Below are positions 56,250 through 64,000 of a DNA stretch of 64,000 nt, piece by piece (within the stretch, counting starts at the first letter, position 1; each line of letters opens with the position of its first letter). A program made the position numbers and the translations under genes. The notes under the pieces are model-generated. The model was not told the DNA's origin and did no database searches. It saw only the letters and a list, made by a program, of their open reading frames with translations. The DNA is from Eptesicus fuscus. Lineage: Eukaryota; Chordata; Mammalia; Chiroptera; Vespertilionidae. The stretch is from contig NC_072487.1 in NCBI RefSeq assembly GCF_027574615.1, positions 72,957,290 to 73,021,289 of the forward strand, read 5' to 3'.

Positions 56250-56910
56250 CGATATCTTACCCACCAGAATGGCTAAAATGAGAAAAAGAAAAAGACCCTA
56301 CCAAGTGCTGGCAAGGTTGTGGAGCAGCCAGGCTGTCAGACCCTGCTGGTGGGTGTGTTAGTTGGTTTAGCCGGAGTTGGAAAACTGGCCTCATCTACCA
56401 AAGCTGAACATACACTTGCCTTGTGATCCTGCAGTTCCACTTCTAGGTGTCAGCACAGCAGGAAGGCATACGAGTGTGTGCCAAAGGTGTGCTCAAGAAT
56501 GTTTATAGCGGCACGTCGGTAATAGCCAGACCGGGAGAGAGTTGTGTGTCTGTCAGTGGTAGGATGGACGAAAGAGGCATGTGGTAAACTCCCACAAGGC
56601 AAAACTGTCATCAGGAAGCACCAACGAACACTCATTCAGTGAAAAGGGATGGAGTTTAGACATAATGTTCATTCAGACACAGGTTACATACTGTATGATT
56701 GCATTCATACAGAGCCTAGGAGTCAGAGTAGTGGCTGCCGGTGGGAGGCAGGTAGAGAGAGAAGGGCTGCGGTGGGTTCTGGGGCTGGCCGTGCTCTGTC
56801 TCTTCGTCTGGGTGCTGCTCACGGGGGATTCACTCTGTGACAGTTCTTTGCCCCGTGTGCTTTTCTGAACACATGTTGCACTTCTATAAAAAGTTTATTT
56901 AAAACACTGA
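56250..56910 (+). repeat. L1 LINE, ORF2 end and 3' UTR (second copy)
   Basis: CCAGAATGGCTAAAATGAGA, CAAGGTTGTGGAGCAGCCAG, and the 3' GTAGTGGCTGCCGGTGGGAG. Same general type as 55260-55915 but more diverged. Confidence 0.8.
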
Positions 56911-57640
56911 AAGAGGAAGCTTCTCAATCACATTGCTCTCACTAAAACTATTGTTAATGAGAATGGAAGTTTTTGTATTGTTGATAAATAAAATAAAATA
57001 ATTATTTTAACATATTTCATCTTTATCTCTTACTTTGATCATTTGTAGTTTTATAATGTACATAACATGCTGATACATTAGAACATATATTTAATTTACA
57101 AATGTATGTGAGAGGTGCTTACTTACTTTTTTATTTTAACTATTGGTAGGGAAGAAACCAAAGGTTTGGCAAGCTATGGCTCTAAGTCATAACAGAAGGG
57201 GCAGCCTGAGCAGAGGCCCGGCTGTGGGAAGCAGGTGGCGAGGGGTGAGCCTCAAGCTCCTCGGTCAGCGTCCTTGTTTGGGTTGGTTTCTTGTTGCTGG
57301 GGCATGAAGTGTGGGACCCGGAGGTGGTGGTGAAGCTGGAGAGAGGGGCAGGGGCACAGGGGGAGGGGCTTTGGGGCCCACAGGCATCCTTGGCGAGCCA
57401 CACACATACACAGGGGCTGTGTCAAGGGATCCTTTTCCCCAGATTAAACTCTGGGGTTTTCTCTGTGGTTCTTATGTCAAGGTTCTTTTTTCTTTTCTTT
57501 CTCTCTACTTCCCCCATGTGCAAAACCTTGTTGCTACCCTGTTGTGCTGTCACCCTTTTGCTCCCATTGGTCAGAAAACAAATGTTCTGTATCTGACTCC
57601 CCAGCAGCTGGGGTTACCTGGACATCCTCCTTTCTCTCAA
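56911..57640. other. Probable RALGPS1 intron, nothing recognised
   Basis: AT-rich to about 57160, then GC-richer, but without a CpG island or exon. Confidence 0.35.
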
Positions 57641-58160
57641 GCTCAGGTCCATGTACCTCCCTGCAAGACCTCTCCTCTCCCACGTTCAGCTCCCCTCCTT
57701 GCTTTCAGCTGTCCTAGCTCCAGACCCTTCATCAGAAAGGGCCAGCTCTTTGTGTGGGTTATGCTTGGCCATGAGAGGATGGGGTGAGGGAATATGAAGA
57801 GATGACAATTACTGGGCAACCAGCTGCCACCCTCCATCCTTTCCCCCTGCAATTCTTGCTCCCTGAGATCCTGCCCTCCCCATTTGGTACCTCTTCTAAG
57901 AATGCTTTTCAGCCTTCCCCTGCTCACTGGAGCTCGCCTTCCTTTAAACCTTTGTGGCATGTGTTTTGACCCCCTCTCCTGGCCCTGGCCACATTCTGCA
58001 TTGCATTCTGCTTTTTTGATTTACCCTGTCCTTCCTGCCTTACCTTCTTGACTAGACTTTAAGCTCTTTTAAGGTGGGAAATGTGTCTTGCTTATTATTG
58101 TATCCCATGCAGTGCCTTGCTTAATATCTTACAATAGGTGCTCGGAAAGCAACATGGAAT
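57640..58160 (+). repeat. L2 LINE 3' portion
   Basis: TAGACTTTAAGCTCTTTTAA, then TATTGTATCCCATGCAGTGC and ACAATAGGTGCTCGGAAAGC. The 5' limit is uncertain. Confidence 0.65.
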
Positions 58161-58540
58161 CTTTCAGGTCTCCCAGCATCCATCCCCTTTGCAGCCATGG
58201 CCCTCAGGTCTTGATATAACATAAAAGAATATGGAAAGAGGCAGAGAGTGTAGGAGGTTCTGTTCAGGTAGGAGCAGTTACAAAAATGTTAAAAGCTGAA
58301 GTATTATAATATTTTTGAGACTTTCTTGTAGCCTTACCCTTCTGTCAACCTGTTATCACAAAAGAGGCAGAAGGTGAAGTTTCTGATGCTTTTCTGGCAG
58401 GGCCCCAGTCTTCCTTGATATTTCGTGATTAACTACAGGACAAGTAATTCATGTAGTGCTTAGAAGAAGCAAGTTCCCCAAAACTTACTTATCAGCGGGA
58501 TCGGTTTCCCTAAGGAGAACACTGGAAACAACTGTTGGCT
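58161..58540. other. Probable RALGPS1 intron, nothing recognised
   Basis: No exon or repeat was identified. Confidence 0.35.
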
Positions 58541-58544
58541 TAAG

Positions 58545-58685
58545 GTAAGGATGAGAAAAAAAAGAGACTCAGATAAGTAATTACCCTGAGGTCACACTGC
58601 ACACAGGTAGCAGAGTTGAGATTTGACTTGGGGTCAGTCTAGTTCCTCTCTACTGTCTGTGCTTTCAGTCTGATTAGAACTGAAT
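58545..58685 (-). repeat. MIR SINE fragment
   Basis: TTACCCTGAGGTCACACTGC, GGTAGCAGAGTTGAGATTTG in reverse MIR order. Confidence 0.6.
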
Positions 58686-58990
58686 TCCATGAGAGGGGCT
58701 GCATCTGCCTACCTGCTGCCTGTGCCCTTGCTGGGGCTGCCGATCTCCCTGATCCCCGGGGATCTGGGCAGAATTGCTCCCAGTACAAGCAGCTGGCAGA
58801 GGACTGCCTCTCCCCTGTCATCACCGGAGGTGGGGGGGGGGGGCACAGGGCAGAGAATCTGCTCCCCACTTCGCAGCAGGAAGGTCATGGTTTGCCAGCT
58901 CCTTTTGTTTGGGCCCCTTGAGCAAAGGCTGTCAGGTTGTTCAGGGCCACAGGCTTGCTACTGCTGCAGCTCGAGTAGCTTGGCACGAAC
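58686..58990. other. Probable RALGPS1 intron, nothing recognised
   Basis: A G run lies at about 58832-58843. A 150-codon frame overlaps this GC-rich piece but shows no domain. Confidence 0.35.
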
Positions 58991-58999
58991 GGGGTGTGA

Positions 59000-59730
59000 G
59001 AGCCTGCGCCCTTCAGCAGTCAAAGTCAAAGGACAGCTCATTTGCAGGGACAGCCTCACACTCAGAGCAGGGGATCCTGTGAGGCAGGATGGATGGAGAG
59101 GATGCATAAGGGCTTTAATTTATAGGGAGAGAACTAGCTAAGGGATGAGAGTACAGTGTACCAGAGGCTTTCTGGAACTGAAAACAGGGCTTTTGAATTT
59201 AAAAATCAATACAAGAACTGAAATGAGTGGTTTGGAAGGTCAAATAGAAGAAATGCCTCACAACCCAGAATAGTAACAAAAAGAAGTGGAAATAATGAAT
59301 TAAAAGGTGAGGTACTTGGAGACCTTGTCCAGGGGACCTGGCATGGGAATAACGGGAGTTTCAGAGGAGAGAAAGGAATAGATGGAGGAGTCACTGAAGA
59401 AAATTTCACTGAATTGAAGAAAGATTTGATTCTTTAGATTAAACGGATTCTTAAAGCTCACACTGAGACCAATACTAAGACCTGTTTTCTAGTAAATTTC
59501 CTAAACTCCAAGAAGAAAGAGAAAAAAATCTTAAAATTTTGTTGGAAGGAAGAACAGGTTGTTTTCAAAGAAAAGAGAATCAGACTCTCGCTGGTCTTCC
59601 CGTGTGCAACCCTGAGGCCGGAAGACATTGGATTGGCATCTCCAGACTGTCAAAGGGAGGGGCTGCAGCCCTCTGTGTACCCAGCCAAGATGTCACTCAC
59701 AGCTCATTGCAAAAGAACGACATTTAAAAC
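59000..59730 (+). repeat. HAL1 or old L1 ORF1 region (second copy)
   Basis: GAAAATTTCACTGAATTGAA, CTTAAAGCTCACACTGAGAC, then AAGAAAAGAGAATCAGACTC. Same family type and orientation as 54030-55110. Confidence 0.5.
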
Positions 59731-60338
59731 ACGGGAGGGCACAGAACATGGCATCTATTAAATGCACCTGAGGAAAGTACCCAGTGACCTTCTCTAGCTG
59801 AAGGACAAGGCAGAGCAGAGATACTGAGACAGGGAAAGGAGCAGGGAGGAGGGACAGGAGATGACCTATCCCTGTTTACACTGGGATGTGAGACAGCAGA
59901 GTGGGCATGGCACCAGCTGCTCCAGTGACATTTTGACACCTGTTCTGGTCTGCACAGCTCTCCTTCCTTGTCTGGAAGCCATGTCTAAGGGGCTGGATGG
60001 GGAAGGGGCTGGAAGATGGACGGCACACTCTCATCACAGAGCATGCTCCCCCACACACAGCACCTGGGATTCTCAGTGGGTTGGGTGCCTTTAAGTGCCC
60101 CCTCGTTTCCTCACACCCAACTTTCTGCACAACCTTGTCTCCCAATCTTACCCTGTGAGGGCCATGGCCCTGACCACTTAGGAATGGATTGGTATGCAAG
60201 AGAGTGGGGGATGGGTGGAAGGGGAGGAAGCAAATGGAAAGCAAGGACCAGGCATGATCACATGGGTGATTACTGGTTGGGTGTGTTGAAGGGCAGTCTT
60301 TAGGGAGCCTGGGAAGGGAAGTGGCAAGTCTCACCCAC
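59731..60338. other. Probable RALGPS1 intron, nothing recognised
   Basis: No exon. Both strands have open frames above 90 codons here, without recognisable domains. Confidence 0.35.
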
Positions 60339-60340
60339 AT

Positions 60341-60371
<31 letters not shown>

Positions 60372-60577
60372 TATATTTTTATTGATTTCAGAGATGAAGG
60401 GAGAGGGAGATAGAGATAAAAACATTGAAGTTGAGAGAGACTCATTGATTGGCTGCCTCCTGCATGCACCACACTGGGGATTGAGCCTGCAACCTGGGCG
60501 TGTGCCTTGACCAAGGATTGAACCTTGACCTCCTGGTTCATAAGTCAATGTTCAACCACGGAGCCACTCCGGTGGGC
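60339..60577 (-). mobile_element. Ves SINE with expanded (TTTA)n tail
   Basis: A perfect 14-bp duplication CAAGTCTCACCCAC lies at 60325-60338 and 60578-60591. The tail has become about nine ATTT units. Reverse head CCACGGAGCCACTCCGGTGG. Confidence 0.95.
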
Positions 60578-60591
60578 CAAGTCTCACCCAC

Positions 60592-61080
60592 TTTTAGCTG
60601 AAGCTCCTCTGGGATGGATCCACCTGGGTCTTGCCTGATCTGAACCTGAACCTGAGCCCAGTGCATTAGCCCCAGGTATTTGTGCCAATTCTCCCTCCTT
60701 CCCCCTCTCCCCTGTACTGCAGGGATGTTTGCACCTGCCAGAGCACCTTCTCTCCTTGAAGTCCTTTTGTGCAGTTCTTGAGCCTTTTTTTTTGCAGGTG
60801 GCTGGGGGTGCTGATGGGGTGGCTTAAGCATTGCAATCTTGCTGTAATCTTGCCCCTTTTTGCAGCAGGCTGGGGGAGTAGTTCATTTTTATTGCGAACA
60901 CAACAGACTCTGCTGGGAGCTGTGCTGGGAACTGTGGAGAAAATAACATTTGAGCCCTTACACTGTGATCAACACTCCACAGAGGTGGCCTCAGCTCAGG
61001 AATGTAAGACATGTAAAGCTCTTAGATAGGTGTCTGGCCCCCGCCAGTTCTCCCGAGGGCCAGCTGGGGCTGTTACTTTA
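60592..61080. other. Probable RALGPS1 intron, nothing recognised
   Basis: No exon or confident repeat before the MIR fragment. Confidence 0.35.
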
Positions 61081-61084
61081 TGCT

Positions 61085-61225
61085 CCCATGAGGTGAGTAC
61101 AGTCCCAGATCCCCTACAGAGGGGGAAATGGAAGCTTACAGGTGCTTGCAAGTGTCATGTAGGTGGTAGGTGGCTGTGCCAGGATTCAAATCCAGAACTG
61201 TTAGATTTACAAGTCTTATCTCTGA
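61085..61225 (-). repeat. MIR SINE fragment
   Basis: GGGGGAAATGGAAGCTTACA, then GGTGGCTGTGCCAGGATTCA in reverse MIR order. Confidence 0.65.
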
Positions 61226-61960
61226 GGTTAAATGAGATAGGTGTGACTTCTGGTTTAGCAGGGAGATGCCCAGAGAAAGCAATTCTGCCATAGTGACAAG
61301 TGTTACAGTAGGCTAAATGGAGGGTGCACAAAGGAGAGGCCCTTGACCCACACCCAAAGGATGGAGGAGAAGAGACAAGTATTCCACGCCGAGTCCTCGG
61401 TGTGATCAACGTTGCTTCCCCGTCCCCCAGGGGATACGCCTCAGTCTCCTTTGGGTTTCACTGAGGAGGCACTAGTTTAGTGGTCTGAGCACATGCTCAG
61501 TGATTAATCAATGAGGGCAGGGGTGTGTCTACTCCTTCCAGCCAGATTCCTGGGATCTTTCATTGGGAAAGACCCCTCCTCTTCCAAGTACCATGTGACC
61601 TGAGTCCCTGTCACTGCCTTATGAATCTCCCAGCCTTCTTGGGGACACATGCACACGGCCTGGGTTAGCTCTGTGCTGCCCAGCTATCTCCACTCCTGTC
61701 CCTCCAGTGAGCACATTCGGCTGTCCCATTGGACTGCTTCATTGCAGTTACACATAAAGGAATGAAGCACCATTATAAGATTATGATTGAAAACTAAGCT
61801 AAATAAACCCCACCGTTGCCTTCCACCCCCACAAATCAAACTGTGTTAGTTTGCCTATTTCCCTTCCAGTCCTTGTCCACAGGGCAAGAGGGTTTTTATA
61901 TACAGTTGTGCCTCTTGCCTCTTGCTTCCCTTTCACAGTTGGAAATGAGAGTTATCAGTT
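61226..61960. other. Probable RALGPS1 intron, nothing recognised
   Basis: No exon or repeat was identified. Confidence 0.35.
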
Positions 61961-61969
61961 AGGGAACGG

Positions 61970-61984
61970 CCACCAGGTGGCGCC
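61970..61984 (+). promoter_or_regulatory. CTCF-like motif
   Basis: CCACCAGGTGGCGCC is a close match to the CTCF core in forward orientation. It is in non-repeat DNA just left of a Ves SINE. Binding is inferred. Confidence 0.65.
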
Positions 61985-62075
61985 ACAACACCAGACATCT
62001 GACTCCAACGACCTAAGTCTGTAATACCTAGTGGTGAGCCATCCTTGAAGTGCTTGTCTATGGAAGTTTATTTTC

Positions 62076-62300
62076 TTTCTTTTTTTTAAATACTTCTTTA
62101 TTGATTTCAGAGAGGAAGGGAGAGGGAGAAAGAGATAGAAACATCAATGATGAGAGAGAATCATTGATCGGCTGCCTCCTGCACGCCCCCCGCTGGGGAC
62201 CGAGGCCACAACCCGGGCATGTGCCCCTGGCCGGAATCGAACCTCGGGCCCCTCAGTCTGCAGGCCAACGCTCCATCCACTGAGCCAAACCAGCTAGGGC
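62076..62300 (-). mobile_element. Ves SINE
   Basis: A perfect 15-bp duplication TGGAAGTTTATTTTC lies at 62061-62075 and 62301-62315. Reverse head CACTGAGCCAAACCAGCTAG. Young in appearance. Confidence 0.95.
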
Positions 62301-62315
62301 TGGAAGTTTATTTTC

Positions 62316-62625
62316 AATTTTCTCTTTAAATGCTATGCTTCTCATAAATGTTTATCATAATAATTAAAAAAATAGAACAGGTATACAAAAAGTAGAAAGT
62401 AAAAGTGTCATACAATGACACCTTTAAGAAGCAATGATATAAACAATTGAATAGATATCCTCTGTACTAGTATGTGTGTTCACAGTATGCATAAATATTT
62501 AAAAACATGTCCAAATGTCATATTCTCAGTGAAGGTTTCTCAGACGCCCCCACCCCCTTCAAAATTGTAACTGTCCCCTTCCCACTTTCCATATCCCCTT
62601 TTCCTGCTTTGCTTTTTTCTCTTAT
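62316..62625. other. Probable RALGPS1 intron, nothing recognised
   Basis: AT-rich, no exon. Confidence 0.35.
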
Positions 62626-62629
62626 CTAT

Positions 62630-62845
62630 CACCAGCCAACATACCATGTATTTTACTGAATGCTTTATTTTTATTTGTCATCTGTTTACTCCAGAATGTA
62701 CAGGGGAACTTCTGGCTTTTTCTTCACTGCTCTGTGCCCAGCACCTGGAACAGTGCCTGACACATACTAGTGTAGATAGAGACATCATCATAGTCTCTTA
62801 CCTAGACTTTCTGTAACTAGCGTTGAATGAATGAATGTTAATATG
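62630..62845 (+). repeat. L2 LINE 3' end
   Basis: CACTGCTCTGTGCCCAGCAC followed by CTGGAACAGTGCCTGACACA. Confidence 0.75.
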
Positions 62846-63069
62846 TCCTGAATTTGTGGACATCTTTCTCTGTCTGTAAATATTGATCTATCTCATCCTT
62901 TTAAACCACTGCTTAGTGTCCCCTTGAATGGACACATTTCACCGCCTGTCCTGAAACACAGCCATGTGGTTTCTCAGTGTTTTCTTGCCTTTTGTAGGTG
63001 GTGTGGCAGTCAGAGATCTTCCTGGAACATACCACCTGGTTGCCAGTCTGATGATTTCCTTGCTTTGCT

Positions 63070-63235
63070 CAGATCCTGGGCTTAGTGCTTTACACACAAC
63101 CGTTCATGTAATCCTCATACCATAAACCTCACACCTGTGAAAGGTGCCGCTCTTAGCTTCTCTCTTTGTAGGTGACAAGCCCCTGCCCAAGACCACATGT
63201 CTGCCGAGCGTTGAGCCATAGCTCTTGGAGGGGGA
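63070..63235 (-). repeat. MIR SINE fragment
   Basis: GGCTTAGTGCTTTACACACA, TGTAATCCTCATACCATAAA and CCCCTGCCCAAGACCACATG in reverse MIR order. Confidence 0.65.
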
Positions 63236-63252
63236 TTCATCTTCTTTTATTT

Positions 63253-63301
63253 TTTTAATCCACACCTGAGGATATGGTTTTACTGATTTTATGGAGAGAG
63301 G

Positions 63302-63365
<64 letters not shown>

Positions 63366-63487
63366 TTGATAGGTTGCCTCCTGTGTGCCCTGACCGGGGA
63401 TGGAACCTGCATCCTAGGTATGTGGCTTGACCATGAATCGAACCCAGAACCTTTTGGTGTACAGGATGATTCTCCAACCAGCCAGGG
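63253..63487 (-). mobile_element. Ves SINE variant with (GA)n expansion
   Basis: TTTAATCCACACCTGAGGAT at the tail side, a (GA) run of about 28 units (63304-63361), and CTCCAACCAGCCAGGGTGGG at the head. Confidence 0.9.
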
Positions 63488-63835
63488 TGGGGGGGGCGTG
63501 TTTCTGTATTAAGGATATTACTTCTTCATCTCTCATGTAACATCACAAACACCCTTTCCCCACTTTGTAGATTGTCTTTCATCTTTTTTTTCCCCTTTGT
63601 TTTTTTGTCTTTTCTTTCATCTTTTTAATAATATCTCTTCCTAGTCAGGAGTTTTAATTTTTAATGTAGTTAAACCTGCCAATAGTTTCTTTTGTTTTCT
63701 GGCTTTTGTTTCACCCTAGAGAGGACTTCTTCACCCCAAGATTATTAAAAAGTGATTTGTGTATCCACTAGTATTTTTGTGAGGATTTTTTGTTTAAATC
63801 TTTAATCCATCAAAAATTTATTCTTCTGTATAATA
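63488..63835. other. Probable RALGPS1 intron; L1-like
   Basis: TTTTAATGTAGTTAAACCTG and TTTAATCCATCAAAAATTTA resemble reverse L1 sequence. No exon. Confidence 0.4.
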
Positions 63836-64000
63836 CTAGAGGCCCAGTGCACGACATTTGTGCACTTGGGGGGCCAGGGCGGGGGCGGTCCCTCAGCCTG
63901 GCCTGTGCCCTTGCAGTCTGGGAGCCGTCAATCAGACATCCTTAGCGCAGCTCTCCTGCCACCACTGCTGTGCTTGCCAGCCGTCAGCTTGGCTTCTGGC
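63836..64000 (-). mobile_element. HeliBat-type Helitron, cut by the window end
   Basis: CTAGAGGCCCAGTGCACGAC with the GTGCAC hairpin is the reverse complement of a Helitron 3' terminus. The 5' end lies beyond 64000. Confidence 0.85.

Noticed and set aside
63304..63361. Long GA run as a possible regulatory GAGA element
   Set aside because: It is an expansion inside a Ves SINE variant, and a similar run occurs in the SINE fragment at 9887-9914.
1..64000. CRISPR arrays, operons or prokaryotic defence systems
   Set aside because: No regularly spaced repeats with unique spacers exist. Direct repeats are SINEs and microsatellites, and the genome is a mammal's.

Overview
This window is nuclear DNA of a vespertilionid (vesper) bat. 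The evidence is at least fifteen tRNA-derived Ves SINEs on both strands (head typically GGCTCAGTGGTTGAGC or GGTTTGGCTCAGTGG, tail ATCAATAAAA), several short HeliBat-type Helitrons (5' TCTATATATA, 3' hairpin then CGGGCCTCTAG), and non-autonomous hAT elements with 8-bp target duplications. An old mammalian background of MIR, L2, L1/HAL1 and a Tigger fossil lies beneath. HeliBat elements are known mainly from Vespertilionidae. Nothing suggests a prokaryote or a virus.

One protein-coding gene is complete: ZBTB34, on the plus strand. It has a CpG-island promoter and a non-coding first exon (about 12.5-13.6 kb, donor at 13091/13092). A 16.8-kb intron full of transposons follows. A single large exon from 29909 holds the whole 500-codon reading frame (29931-31433) and a repeat-free 3' UTR of about 4.9 kb ending near 36.34 kb. 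By human synteny (ZBTB43 - ZBTB34 - RALGPS1 on 9q33.3), the first 12 kb is probably ZBTB43-ZBTB34 intergenic DNA. The second CpG island (about 42.85-43.9 kb) is best explained as the RALGPS1 promoter and non-coding first exon, with the rest of the window inside RALGPS1 intron 1. No RALGPS1 coding exon is visible here, so that call rests on position and promoter features only.

Region by region: 0-12.4 kb is intergenic, with a complete hAT element, four Ves SINEs, an RPS24 processed pseudogene and a young L1 tail. 12.5-13.6 kb is the ZBTB34 promoter with a strong CTCF-like motif. 13.1-29.9 kb is intron 1, holding a nested hAT cluster, L1 fragments, SINEs, an internally deleted mariner beside a Helitron, and a Helitron with inverted 3' ends. 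29.9-36.3 kb is the ZBTB34 coding exon and 3' UTR. 36.3-42.8 kb is intergenic, with a Helitron carrying palindromic CTCF-like motifs and a Tigger fossil. 42.85-43.9 kb is the second CpG-island promoter. 43.9-64 kb holds mostly old MIR/L2/L1/HAL1 repeats, a few Ves SINEs, a CTCF-like site near 61.97 kb, and a Helitron cut by the window end.

I found no previously undescribed gene system. The observations most worth checking are regulatory or transposon structures: two hAT MITEs that look like a composite unit with a perfect outer target duplication, a Helitron-borne CTCF-like palindrome between two promoters, and a proximal poly(A) signal inside a perfect hairpin in the ZBTB34 3' UTR. Repeat-family names were assigned by eye against remembered consensus features; boundaries without a stated target duplication are approximate.
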